From Microplitis mediator (taxonomy: Eukaryota; Arthropoda; Insecta; Hymenoptera; Braconidae), in assembly GCF_029852145.1 (NCBI RefSeq), contig NC_079969.1:10540001-10604000 (forward strand): a DNA stretch of 64,000 nucleotides, read 5' to 3'. The position numbers were made by a program, and so were the translations under genes. Below are positions 47,080 to 58,150 of the stretch, in pieces. Under the pieces are notes generated by a model that worked only from the letters and a program-made list of their open reading frames with translations, searched no databases and was not told the DNA's origin. The first letter of the stretch is position 1. The number at the start of each line of letters is the position of its first letter.

Positions 47080-50000
47080 CTGCAGGACAGACTAGTTTTT
47101 CGCAAATAAACTTGCAACACTGCAAAGCGGCCTCTGCATTACTTAGTAGAGACCTGGCGGTGTTGCAGACAGATGTATCCCTAATCCAAGAACCTTGGGT
47201 ATACAAGGGCCAAGTCTTAGGGATAGACAGAAGAAACGGCTGTTTGATCCATGGTGACGCGGAGCTGGGGCCCAGGGCCTGTATCTTTATCAATAAGAAA
47301 CACACAGCGCTCAAGTTGCACCAGCTTTGCACCAGGGATCTAGCCGTTGCTTCCATGAAAATCTCCATAGAGGGGACTAGGACGGAGCTGATCGTCGGCT
47401 CTGCCTATTTTCCATATGAAGATGCCAATGTACCTACCAAGGAAGTCACTGACTTGGTAGAATACTGCAGGTCCAAAGGGCTACCACTCCTGATTGGCTG
47501 TGATGCAAATGCACACCATACGGTTTGGGGCAGCTCGGACATAAACGTAAGAGGCTCAACACTACTTGAGTACCTTTCCACCACCTGCCTAGAGATCCTT
47601 AATGTAGGATCCAGGCCCACTTTCGTTACCTCTCGGAGGCAGGAAGTGATTGATATCACGCTGGGCTCTAATAAGATTGCACAGTCTGTCACGAATTGGC
47701 GGGTGAGCGAAGAAGATTCGCTTTCTGATCACCGCCGAATTCACTTTGTGTTGGAAGGCAGCAGGAACGGCGGGACTGGGGGCACATATAGGAACCCTAA
47801 GGCCACGGACTGGCTCATCTATAAGAAAGAGCTAGTAAGTAGGCTGGAGGAACCTTGTGGGACCCTAAGAACGGCCGGTAGGATTGAGCAGGCGGTCGAG
47901 CACTTACAAACGGCCATTGTTCAGTCCTATGAAATTGCATGTCCTTTGAAAACTAGGAAATGTAGCAAGCGGGTGACATGGTGGAATGCAGAGCTGAGCA
48001 GGCTCCGTTCCTGGTCCCGGAAGCTACTTAACAAAGCGTTAAAAACGAAATCAGACCAAAACTGGGCTAAGTATAAAACAGCCCAGATTCAATACAAAAA
48101 GTGTATTAAGGTCTCCAAAGCAGAGGCCTGGAGAAAGTTCTGTGGGGAGATTAAGGATTTACCATTGGTGGCCCGTCTCCGTAAGATCTTCACTTCGGGC
48201 CCTACAGTGAAGTTAGGTGGTCTGACTCTCCCGGATGGGAGGGCAACAGTAAACCACGGAGAAATACTTGCTCATCTCTTTGAAGTACACTTCCCTGGCT
48301 CGGAATTGACGGGACAGGAGGGAAATCAAAGAGAAGAGAGAAACCTCACAGTTACCAGACATGGTGACTGGAGGACTGCTGCAAGGGTGGTAACGCCCAG
48401 CAGAATTGAATGGGCAATTGGCAACTTTGAGAAGTACAAAAGCCCAGGGGTGGATGGGATTTTTCCGGCTCTCCTACAAGAGGGTGGAGAATCACTTCGC
48501 AAACACCTCCTACGCATATTTAGGGCCTGTCTGGCCCTAAGTTATGTGCCCAGAGCATGGCGTGAGGTCAGGGTAGTCTTTATACCAAAACCTGGTAAAA
48601 GTTGCTATGACCTGGCGAAATCCTTCAGGCCTATCAGTCTAACCTCCTTCCTTTTAAAAACCCTGGAAAGGATGGTAGACAGACACATAAGGGATGAAGC
48701 GTTGAGTCGAATACCAGTGCATCATTCACAGCATGCATACCAGGCTGGTAAATCTGTTGAAACGGCTCTACATGAAGTGGTTAGCTACGTCGAGAGAGCC
48801 TTTCAGCAGAGGGAATCAGTTCTGGGAGTATTCATTGACATAGAAGGGGCGTTTGACAATACACCCTTCGAAGCCATCTGCGAAGCAGCGGAACGCTTTG
48901 GGATAGAGGAATCTATCACAGAATGGGCCCACAATATGCTTCGCTCGAGAATAGTGACAACCGAACTTAGTGACACTAAGGTACGGGCCCGTGTTAGAAG
49001 AGGCTGTCCGCAAGGAGGCGTGACCTCTCCTCTCATGTGGCTATTAGTCATTAACGAGCTTCTAGTAAGGCTGGAGAAGCTAGGAGTACACGCAGTGGGC
49101 TACGCGGATGACGTTGCTTTGATGATCAGAGGCAGTAGCCCAGCAGAGATGAGATGGAGGATGCAAAGAGCACTCGATCTTGTACAGAATTGGTGCACCG
49201 ACAGATCTCTGAAAGTTAACCCTAACAAGACAGAGATGGTGCTCTTTACCAGAAAGAGGAAGCATAAGTTAATTGCGCCCTCAATTTTCGACACTGAGCT
49301 GAAGTTTTCAACAGAGGTACGCTACCTTGGAGTAACTCTGGACAATAAGCTCACGTGGAGAAGCCATATAGGGAAACAAGCTCAAAAAGCCACTGCCACT
49401 TTTTGGGCCTGTAGAAGGATATTTGGCACAACATGGGGTCTAAAACCAAAACTAGTTAAGTGGATTTACACGGCTATTTTGATACCCCAATTAACCTTTG
49501 CCTCTGTCATTTGGTGGCCCGCAATACGAAGGGACGTCAACATCAAGGCATTAAATAAGGTCTACCGACTTGCTCTGCTAGGCATAACAGGAGCTTTTAA
49601 AACAACTCCCACCCTAGCTATGGGGGCACTCCTAAATGTAGTTCCTCCAAATATAACTGCAGAATCTCTGGCTGTGAAAACGGCTTTGAGACTGCATTCT
49701 GCTGGGTTGTGGTCGAAGGCTAGGACGGGACATGCGTCCATCCTACGGAACAGAGATCTCGAAGAGGTCCTGGCCCAAGGAGGGGACTATGGCTCTCGTA
49801 GCTACCACTTCCGACACAAATACAAAGTCCTCTTTCCAAACAGGCAGGAATGGGAAGGAGGGAGCAATGAAATCCTATCACCCCAAGGGCTAGTCTGGTT
49901 TACGGACGGGTCCAAAAGGGTGGAAGGAGCAGGTGCAGGAATTTATAGCGGTGGACCCAAAACTGAGATATCCCTCAGACTGGGACACACTGCCTCTATT

Positions 50001-50729
50001 TTTCAGGCAGAAGTATATGCGATCTGGGCCTGTGTAAAGCACATTCTAGAGCTTAATCACAGGAACAAACACATATACATATGCAGCGACAGCCGTGCAG
50101 CTCTCAAGTCACTCACATCGGTTGTGGTGACTTCAAGGCTTGTACGGGACTGCATTACACTCGCCGACAAGCTGGCGAGCGCCAACTATGTCAATCTCAT
50201 TTGGGTACCGGGTCACAGCGGTATCAAAGGGAATGACATAGCAAATGAATTGGCAAGGACAGGGGCCTGCAAAACGGACCCTGAGCCAGTCTGTTCAATT
50301 CCGGTGCCTCTGTGCTTTATAAGAAGCCACTTGGCTCAATGGACCTGTGACAGGTTCTGGGACCTGTGGCTTGAAGCCGGAGGCATGCGACATACGAGGG
50401 CACTGATTGAAGGACCATCGAAGTCGCTTGGTACCAGTCTAGTAGAGCTCGATAGATCTAAATTAAGGATTATTGTCGGGCTCGTTACAGGACACTGGTT
50501 TACCGGGAGGCATCTGAAGCTCATGGGCATCACCGATGATTCGATATGCCCTAGATGCAATTCAGAGGATGAAACTCCCCTCCACCTGCTGAGCCAATGC
50601 AGAGCCTTAGAAGATGTAAGGAAAAACATCTTGGGGATCTGTGATGACACTCGGCCTAACTTATTAGAGGTTGGGATGGGAGGATTTCTGCGATTCTCGA
50701 AATCCATAAATCTGCCAACCCAACCTTAA
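46959..50729 (+). CDS. LINE ORF2: AP endonuclease, reverse transcriptase, RNase H, CCHC finger
   Basis: A 1256-residue protein with no internal stop, acting in target-primed reverse transcription: the endonuclease nicks target DNA and the RT copies the element RNA there. Endonuclease, residues about 48-262: Asn51 (INLQH), Glu78 (IQEPW), Asp182/Asn184 (GCDANAHHTVWGSS) and the end motif SDHRR (Asp257, His258). RT, about 480-760: FRPISL (556-561), Asp627 of FIDIEGAFD, RRGCPQGGVTSPL, and YADD at 715-718. RNase H, about 978-1100: Asp983 (TDGS), Glu1018, Asp1044 (SDSRAAL) and WVPGHSG with His1086. The fourth acidic position reads AN in GNDIANELA. C-terminal finger: C1197-x2-C1200-x8-H1209-x4-C1214. 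A proline-rich N-terminus (6-26) may be leader rather than domain. The upstream in-frame codon at 46929 is a stop. The open frame suggests a recent insertion. Confidence 0.95.
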   Translation: MGTKLSPSFFNPPAPTPPPPISYFPPHNESDKTTSAADSVTAGQTSFSQINLQHCKAASALLSRDLAVLQTDVSLIQEPWVYKGQVLGIDRRNGCLIHGDAELGPRACIFINKKHTALKLHQLCTRDLAVASMKISIEGTRTELIVGSAYFPYEDANVPTKEVTDLVEYCRSKGLPLLIGCDANAHHTVWGSSDINVRGSTLLEYLSTTCLEILNVGSRPTFVTSRRQEVIDITLGSNKIAQSVTNWRVSEEDSLSDHRRIHFVLEGSRNGGTGGTYRNPKATDWLIYKKELVSRLEEPCGTLRTAGRIEQAVEHLQTAIVQSYEIACPLKTRKCSKRVTWWNAELSRLRSWSRKLLNKALKTKSDQNWAKYKTAQIQYKKCIKVSKAEAWRKFCGEIKDLPLVARLRKIFTSGPTVKLGGLTLPDGRATVNHGEILAHLFEVHFPGSELTGQEGNQREERNLTVTRHGDWRTAARVVTPSRIEWAIGNFEKYKSPGVDGIFPALLQEGGESLRKHLLRIFRACLALSYVPRAWREVRVVFIPKPGKSCYDLAKSFRPISLTSFLLKTLERMVDRHIRDEALSRIPVHHSQHAYQAGKSVETALHEVVSYVERAFQQRESVLGVFIDIEGAFDNTPFEAICEAAERFGIEESITEWAHNMLRSRIVTTELSDTKVRARVRRGCPQGGVTSPLMWLLVINELLVRLEKLGVHAVGYADDVALMIRGSSPAEMRWRMQRALDLVQNWCTDRSLKVNPNKTEMVLFTRKRKHKLIAPSIFDTELKFSTEVRYLGVTLDNKLTWRSHIGKQAQKATATFWACRRIFGTTWGLKPKLVKWIYTAILIPQLTFASVIWWPAIRRDVNIKALNKVYRLALLGITGAFKTTPTLAMGALLNVVPPNITAESLAVKTALRLHSAGLWSKARTGHASILRNRDLEEVLAQGGDYGSRSYHFRHKYKVLFPNRQEWEGGSNEILSPQGLVWFTDGSKRVEGAGAGIYSGGPKTEISLRLGHTASIFQAEVYAIWACVKHILELNHRNKHIYICSDSRAALKSLTSVVVTSRLVRDCITLADKLASANYVNLIWVPGHSGIKGNDIANELARTGACKTDPEPVCSIPVPLCFIRSHLAQWTCDRFWDLWLEAGGMRHTRALIEGPSKSLGTSLVELDRSKLRIIVGLVTGHWFTGRHLKLMGITDDSICPRCNSEDETPLHLLSQCRALEDVRKNILGICDDTRPNLLEVGMGGFLRFSKSINLPTQP

Positions 50730-50850
50730 TTTCAACGAGAATTGACCGAGTGGGGCCGAGTACAATGGTTCAAAAGAACTGAGTGCTCGGCTCTACACAA
50801 CACAAAAGGGTCAAAATCTCATTTCAATTCAATCAAAATTCAATCAATTC

Positions 50851-51795
50851 AATTCATAAAATATTTAATTTAGAGAATAATAAATTTATATGATATACTT
50901 TATACAAAATATTATTAGATTATTAATTTTAAATACAAATTTTGTATTAAATTTATCGATCTATTTTGTAAATATTAAATAATGAATAATAAATATTTAA
51001 AATTTATAATTTAATAATATTTAGTATAAATTAAATTAAATAATAGTATAATAATTTATATCAATGAATAATTCGTACGGAAAGTTAACCTCAATTACAT
51101 CAGAGCACTTGAAAAAGAATATAAGCACAATTTTTTTCACTGATATTTACGAATAGTAAATAATATCTATCAAAATGATCAATTTAAATCACTATAGTGA
51201 TTCAGTATACTGAATATAATTATTAAGCACATATACGATTCGCACTTGTATTAAAGTAAAACACGTGTTGTGTATGTAGCAACTTCAACATTTAGTTTTC
51301 GTGTCACCCCTGAGCGCGCGCATCGTAAAAATTCACTCTCATCATTTTTCCATAACGCGCCTAGAGAAGTATAAGTCATGTATGAGCTTATATATAATCA
51401 TACATTAACATACATGATCATACATGAAGTAATATATGGCCTCATATATAATCATACATGAACAGATATGAACATACCTGATTATTTTTCCTTGTAAACA
51501 GCTGTAAATATGATTATGAAGTCATGTATGCACGGAGAAAAATGTTGGTTCGAAGCCTACCAATTTTTGTTATGCTGTTGACTAAACTTGAAACAGGAAT
51601 TGAAGCATCCAAGAAATTACTATGCTTATACGAAAAATTATTATGCTGTATCACGATACTTACTATGCGCAAGAAACTTATCGATAAGCTTTAATGAAAA
51701 TTACTTTCATACATTATTATAATTGTAATGCGGCGTAATAATTTTTAATAAGAACATACTAACTTGTTGGATGCTTTACTTCCTGTTTCAAGTTT
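50851..51795. repeat. 945-bp direct repeat, right copy
   Basis: Same content as 45978-46922. It continues on the right into the uninterrupted MITE and satellite, so the right copy shows the intact target, and the left copy shows intact sequence upstream. This is the geometry of a very long target-site duplication. Confidence 0.9.
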
Positions 51796-51848
51796 GGTCG
51801 GCAGTATAATAAAAATTGGTAAGTTTCGAGCCAACATTTTTCTCCGTG
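51531..51848. mobile_element. Complete 318-bp MITE with long terminal inverted repeats
   Basis: Left CACGGAGAAAAATGTTGG; right CCAACATTTTTCTCCGTG. Pairing extends about 85 bp inward with mismatches (CTTGAAACAGGA against TCCTGTTTCAAG; AGCATCCAAG against CTTGTTGGATGCT). It sits inside GATCATG satellite DNA, which continues on both sides. Confidence 0.88.
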
Positions 51849-51850
51849 TC

Positions 51851-52579
51851 AGCTCATATATAATCATACATGAACAGATATGATCATGTCTGAACATTTT
51901 TCCTCTATTCGAGTACAGATATGGCCATACATGATCATACATGCCCTCATATATGCGAGCTCATATATAATCATACATGAACAGATATGATCATACCTGA
52001 TTATTTTTCCTCGTAAACAGCTGCAGATATGATCATGCATACTCATGTATGATCATGCATGCTTATGTATGATCATACATGAAGTCATGTATGAGCTCAT
52101 ATATAATCATACATGAACAGATATGATCATGTCTGAACATTTTTCCTCTATTCGAGTGCAGATATGGCCATACATGATCATACATGCCCTCATATATGCG
52201 AGCTCATATATAATCATACATGAACAGATATGATCATACCTGATTATTTTTCCTCGTAAACAGCTGCAGATATGATCATGCATACTCATGTATGATCATG
52301 CATGCTTATGTATGATCATACATGAAGTCATGTATGAGCTCATATATAATCATACATGAACAGATATGATCATGTCTGAACATTTTTCCTCTATTCGAGT
52401 GCAGATATGGCCATACATGATCATACATGCCCTCATATATGCGAGCTCATATATAATCATACATGAACAGATATGATCATACCTGATTATTTTTCCTCGT
52501 AAACAGCTGCAGATATGATCATGCACACTCATGTATGATCATGCATGCTTATGTATGATCATACATGAAGTCATATATG
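51851..52579. repeat. 243-bp tandem satellite, three copies
   Basis: Units start at 51851, 52094 and 52337, almost identical (seen changes include ACAG/GCAG and CATAC/CACAC). Each begins AGCTCATATATAATCATACA, and that block recurs 107 bp into the unit, so the unit is itself an older dimer. Each encodes an apparent 60-codon minus-strand frame, an effect of repetition. Confidence 0.92.
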
Positions 52580-52766
52580 AGCGCATATATAATTATATAT
52601 AATCATACAAGACCTCATATACAATCATGCATGAACATGTATGATCATGCTTGATTATACATGACGTCATGCATGATCATATATGCGATCATATAGGATC
52701 ATACATGAATAGACATGATCATATCTGAGCTCATATATGATCATACATGAACAGATATAATCATTA
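52580..52766. repeat. Diverged GATCATG satellite edge
   Basis: Same words (TATGATCATACATGA, CTCATATATAATCAT) without clear unit periodicity, ending near ATATAATCATTAAATC. Confidence 0.7.
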
Positions 52767-53149
52767 AATCTTTCTTTTTTGTGACTTGATAGTTTTGACA
52801 GAATTTTAATTTACTATTGATAAAAACTTTGAAAAATGTTGGAAAGTTACTACCGATTTTATTAATTTTAATTTTAATTATTACATTGAATAAAATCAAT
52901 AATTATGCAGTAGACGAGTAATTAGTATTCCAATGTAGTCCATGGACTATAAGAAGTATCGTAGTTGATCACACCCATATAATTAATTCTGAATCCAACT
53001 TTTCGTGCTCTAGTTATTGAACCTCTTAAATGTCGTAGATCGAATTAAAAATTTATTTCTCTGTATAAAATATAAAAGATAAGACGTCGAACAACGGAAT
53101 TTAAAATATTTATTATTTATTGAATTCTGGCTCAAAATTAACACAAAAA
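52767..53149. other. AT-rich spacer
   Basis: Nothing supported. Confidence 0.4.
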
Positions 53150-53775
53150 AATCTGAAAAGCGGTTGACCCTGCGAGACAACTCCAAAACATTAATACTTG
53201 TAAACTTTTAAGCACTTCGATCTCAAAAAACTGTTAGACCGACAAAACATATACATTTCACTGAAAAATAATAGTTTTTGTCCGACGATATCTTTGGAAC
53301 GAATTAATCGATTCAAGTGTTCTGAGTGGCAATCGAAAGAACTTACCAAGGCTTAGAACTGATTACATTTTAAGGCGAATCAGAAAAGTGGTTTAGTTTA
53401 TCAAAAAATGAGTTATACGAAAAAAACCTAAAAAAAAAAAAAAAAAAAAAAATCAATTTTTATTTTTCGTATAACTCGTAAATTATTCGATCGATCAACT
53501 TCAAAATCTATTCAGTTCTAAGTCCTGGTGAGCTTTTTTGATTGTCGCTAAGAACGTTCAAATCGATTAATTCGTTCCAAAGATGTCGTCGGACAAAAAA
53601 CGTTTAGATACACACACACACGGACACACAGACGTCCATCCGGAAATAGTCAGAATAGCTTCCTAGGACCTCAAAACGTCAAAATCTGATGAAAACTCTA
53701 TTTTCGAAAATCAGACCGAAACCAATAAGTTTTTTTTTTTTGAAAACTATCAATTTTCATAGCGGGAAGTTAAAA
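53150..53775 (+). repeat. Dispersed repeat family A, copy 4, partly inverted
   Basis: GCGGTTGACCCTGCGAGACA at the start, and TTCGAAAATCAGACCGAAAC with TCATAGCGGGAAGTTAAA at the end. In the middle, 53280-53420 and 53455-53600 are inverted copies (CTTTGGAACGAATTAATCG against CGATTAATTCGTTCCAAAG) around an A tract. Confidence 0.75.
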
Positions 53776-56043
53776 AAAAAGGTACAAGTAATAATGATTT
53801 ATAGATTTTCAATCGTGGCAGCTGTAAGATGACTATAGACCAGCATATCTTGATATGAAGATCCTTATTTCTGGATCGTATACCACCGACACGAGAGGTA
53901 GATAATAAAGGATTAGAGGATCGGTAACCGATAAACGGCCCCAAGCCGTTCGGACGTTCGATTATACCCGGATAATGTCCAGAGTGTTTCATAACGCGAC
54001 TTCCTTACAAACCCACTGGTTATATACCTCTCAAATTACACACTAGGGTGGATACAAACCTCTGTATATAATATATATAATATAATATAATAAATGTATA
54101 GATATAATATTGTAGTGGTTATACCAAAGAGTTTGTGTGTACACAATAAAAGAGGACAGTGTATCGGTGATAAAAGGAAAAAGAGAGACAAATATGGCGG
54201 CGGAAAAAGCACGTTATATAGATCATCGCAGGCAGGAGGGGTTTCTGGTTGCGTGCAATATCGTAAATGCAATTACTTGCATGCAAACAAAATCTGGTGA
54301 TTTTAGAATTTGGTATTCTACCGAGACTGGCACGATACATGAATTATTAAATTGATACACACACTTATTATCATTATTATTATTTTTATTATCTTGTAAT
54401 AATACTAATAATAATTTTTTATTTAACTTTATATATTTTGAAAAACATACTTTTTATATCATCACTGAAAAAATAAATTTGATTCTTATAATTTTTGAAT
54501 CAACTAAAAATAATTCAGGGTAAGAATATTGAGTTACGTTTTTAAAAAACTTTTTATTTTTATTTTTTTTTATTTTTTTCTTTGAGTTTGAATTTGTAGA
54601 GAATTTAAACTATTTTTTTATAGAAATTTCATGAAGAAATCAATGTTGTAGGAAATTGAATTTCCTTTCCAGTGACCTCGTACAATGCTCAATTATTTTT
54701 GAGTAATTATTGATAAAATGTAATTAAATATATGAGATGAATATATGTTACAGTTGGCCGTTGAAACGGAAATTTAATTTCCTGTAACTTTGGCCACATA
54801 AAAAAATATAAAGAATTAGTTTTTTGAAAATTTGAACTAATTAAGCAATCTGATACTCATTTTAGTCAGACTTTTAATGAGTGTAAGCTTTGAATTATTA
54901 ATTCTAAAGAACTTGATCACCGTATTGGTAATTGTCAATGAATAATAATAATTATTAATTATAATTTTTTTTATATGTGTGTGTATTACAAAATATGGAA
55001 ACTGTCAATATTTGACGAAATTTGCTGATACTCGATTCTATAATGATGATATCTATTTAAACGTGGTTTGATGTATCAGTTGATTGAAATATGACTAAAT
55101 GTGATTAAATGCTTTGGGAAATTCTGCAAATGATAAGTAATAAAAACTATAAATATCATATTTACCAAATAAATATTTTATCAAGTCACGTAACTTTAGT
55201 CCATTTTTTTTTTGTCATTAAAATTTGTTCATTAGGACTCTGGGAACTTAAAACTTGAAAAAATAAATTCAAAAGATTTTAACCTCAAGGCCACAGTTCG
55301 TATCCAGTTGACGGTAAAAAGAAAATAATAAAAACTTTTTTTTTCTACTTAAATTATGTTCTAGCCTATTATACCTCACTCTGGTTATTAAATATTTAAC
55401 ATAAAGTGTAAGGGAAAAATTCCGGATCATGTTTCATCTTAAAAACTGCCCCAAGATATTTTATTTATCGGAAGAAATTTAAAATATGAGAAGCTCTTTT
55501 AATTGCTTCTAAAAGTTTTAAGTAACGAAAATAAAAGTAAGAAAAGTGTTTATAAGGTATTATATTTAACGGTACAATGATAATGATACAGATGGGGCTG
55601 CTTTTAAAGTTATATCATAGTAATATTCTCATCGACAAAGCTGCAAAATTAGTCGCGTTTACCCAATTAATTTCCACCACATCCGTCTTATCGTCTATAG
55701 CCCAGAATTATTGCATAACGTTACGTATAGCAGTTTAATTTAACGCGTCGCATTACTCACGTGTCAGGTATGTATATAAACGCCTACGTGTATCAATGTC
55801 AATGAGTATAAGCCTTCTCCTCCTTCTACTCCAACTCTTCTACATCATTCTGCACTTCAATTCAAATTAAATGTGTTGCTATTAAATTATTGAATTGTTC
55901 CCATCCATACCTGATAAATGTACATATATTAGATATATATGAGTTGTCTTGATTTAAGAAAATATTTTGGAAGAAACGTTTTCGGGAACCAAGTCAAGAT
56001 TTCGGAGAGAAAAAAATGGGAATTTTTCCAATTTTGCTTAGGG
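53776..56043. other. Non-coding stretch
   Basis: A GC-richer patch at 53810-54060 and another at 54110-54310, short TA and TTA repeats, then AT-rich DNA to 55600 and a mixed patch at 55620-55870. Overlapping 70-80-codon frames at 54036-54355 on both strands show no family. Confidence 0.4.
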
Positions 56044-56582
56044 CACGGTAAGAAATGTATGGCGTTCAACACCATGCTGATATGGTTTCAAGACAAATAC
56101 TAAAATAATATGTGAAATATTCCAAGACAATATTGTAACGAGTCTCAGAAATATGGCGTTATTTATTATACTGTATAGTACTGGAACTATTGCATTCCTC
56201 ACACGTATGCATAGCAGGCACGGCAAAACAGCATGGCCCTGAGAGCCATACTACAATGCCGAGGACACAATGCTACTAGACTTTCCCGCCATAATTTTTG
56301 GCGTGTCAATCAATGTATACTATCGTATTACCGCCAAAACTATGTAGATGTCGTTGGACTAGGTTTATCTGCCAGAAACATTGTGGATACGGCAACGCGC
56401 AGTTTGGGCCTGACGGCCATACTGACATTTCGGCGTCCGCGACAACTATCGCCAATCTTACTATTCCCGCAATGGTCGAATCATCTATGCATACAATTTT
56501 ATAACTTATAAAAATCTTCGATATAGTATGGCGTTGACGCCCATACTGGCATAGTGATATCCGCAAAACATTTCTTACCGTG
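56044..56582. mobile_element. MITE with CACGGTAAGAAATGT ends
   Basis: CACGGTAAGAAATGT at the left and ACATTTCTTACCGTG at the right are perfect 15-bp inverted ends. The interior holds repeated ATGGCGTT and CCATACT words in both orientations (about 56058, 56152, 56248, 56418, 56527). No coding content. Confidence 0.82.
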
Positions 56583-56640
56583 GGGAAATTCCTTTGTTGG
56601 CATTGTAAGTTTTATTATGTCAACATATAAATCGTAACTA

Positions 56641-56796
56641 ATAGTAGTGGCAACTCTCTGGGATAGTACTGAGTACTTTCTGTAAAACAAAAAATTTCAG
56701 ACAGTACTGTATGCTATCTAGACTATATCCACTACTCTCTGGACTGTACTGAGTACTATCCCAGAGAGTTGCAACTACTATATTATTTTTTCCGTG
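56641..56796. mobile_element. Short MITE, ACTCTCTGGGATAG ends
   Basis: TAGTAGTGGCAACTCTCTGG and, reversed at the right, TAGTAGTTGCAACTCTCTGG flank a 90-bp centre. The right end continues TATTATTTTTTCCGTG, the same tip as in the 15989 fragment. The left tip is missing or altered. Confidence 0.72.
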
Positions 56797-57117
56797 TATT
56801 TTAACATAGAAATTATTCCTATGATAACAAAGCAGAAATTCACATGTATGTTAAAATAAAATATTTGTAAACTGATGGTTTTTTTACGTAATTCAATTTT
56901 TAAGTAAATCAAAATTAATGAATTGAATTTCATGATTATATACTGTCGGAAACACAATGTAATTGACTTTTACGTACACGTTTGCATTAATTGAATTTAT
57001 AAAATCATTTGTCACAGGGAAAAATAGATTCTCATGACTATTTATTAAGATCTAAATTTGGATTTGTCCACGATCGATAACGGGTCCTAGTTATAACTCG
57101 GTTTATGAAATTAAGTG

Positions 57118-58150
57118 TGTAATGGGTGCACTTATTATATTAATTTGTGATTGTGGTCTCAATACAATAAGTGTCCCACACATGTGCAAAACTTAAGGTG
57201 TCTTGCAAACCTGTCTAGCTGAACTCAGTATCTCCAGGTGAGGGTAAGCCCCTTACTGGACCACACAGTATTAAAATATGAAGAGAGAATTCTCATACCT
57301 AACTTGTCAGGAAGGTTGCGATAAATTAGTATTATATATCCAATTTAATTATAAAACAATGGCATTTATTTGACGAAGCCGCTTTACAGATAATTAATGA
57401 GATGAACAATAACCAAAATGACGGATGACACTGACTCGACTAATTTTATTAACAACAAATTTGACTCGACTACTTTAACAAACTGACTCGACTAATTTTA
57501 TTAATAACGACTCCTCAATTAATAAATTTTTATTTAACAATAAAATAGTTAACCCGACAATAACCAAACGAGTTCACTTACTCCAACAATCTCCAACCTT
57601 AACCAGTCCTTCTTATTCCACCGATCCTTTTCCTCCAAGACCAAAACCATAACCAGTCCTTCCTTCCAAGTCCACCAAAACCATTCCAATCCTTTCCAAT
57701 CCACCAGGTCCAATCCAAAATAAATATTATATAAATAACCGTTAATAAACTTAATAAACTTAATAAAGGAATAAGCTTCCACGAGCCGTGGGCTTATATG
57801 CTCTTGGCCCAATTTGAATGATGACTAGCAGCACGTGTAGTAGTAGTAGTAGTAGATAGAAACTTGTGGAAACCAAGATGTTAGTGGTAGTTGATAGAAA
57901 GGCACGTCCGTCCACGGCGGTTGCTGCGAGCCAAGAGACCGATCGCTCGTCGTCTCTGGCCCTCGTACCTCTCCACTCAGGTTGGCCAACCCCTAAAACC
58001 AAAAGTCGGGACTCGACCGTAGCGACCCCGGCGCTTCAGTGACTGTGTTTTCTCCAGTTGTTGACAGTTGTTGAAGAAGGAGAGCGGATCTTTTGGCGCG
58101 AGTCGAAATTATATTTAAATTGTAATGTGGGAGCATTCCATCCCGTTACA
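57118..58150. mobile_element. LTR-like unit 1 (probable solo LTR)
   Basis: Begins TGTAATGGGTGC and ends CCCGTTACA (TG...CA with short inverted tips). AGTG lies just before (57114-57117 region) and just after (58151-58154), giving a 4-bp duplication of its own. About 1033 bp, no credible ORF. It is closely related and collinear to 59002-59991. Confidence 0.72.

Larger units (their letters stand above)
46923..50850 (+). mobile_element. Non-LTR retrotransposon (LINE) with intact ORF2, 5'-truncated
   Basis: A 3928-bp insertion between 945-bp direct repeats. It lacks most or all of ORF1 and starts 36 bp before the ORF2 ATG. After the ORF2 stop there is a short 3' UTR (50730-50850) ending in AATTC/AATCA-type repeats rather than poly(A). 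The presence of an APE-type endonuclease, RT, RNase H and a terminal CCHC points to the I/LOA-like side of the non-LTR tree; the exact clade is unproven. Confidence 0.9.

Noticed and set aside
45978..51795. LTR retrotransposon with 945-bp LTRs
   Set aside because: The repeats do not begin TG or end CA, they carry part of a MITE and satellite continuous with flanking DNA, and the interior ORF is a LINE protein with endonuclease rather than integrase.
51745..52532. Repeated 60-codon minus-strand ORFs as a protein family
   Set aside because: They are the same satellite unit read three times; the product is low complexity and has no domain.
51851..52579. CRISPR-like array
   Set aside because: The 243-bp units are tandem with no unique spacers, and the genome is eukaryotic.
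53750..53992. 80-codon minus-strand ORF
   Set aside because: Starts in a unique patch and ends in the tail of a repeat; no family or exon structure.
56233..56566. Overlapping ORFs on both strands near 56.3 kb
   Set aside because: They fall inside the MITE at 56044-56582 and arise from its repeated ATGGCGTT words.
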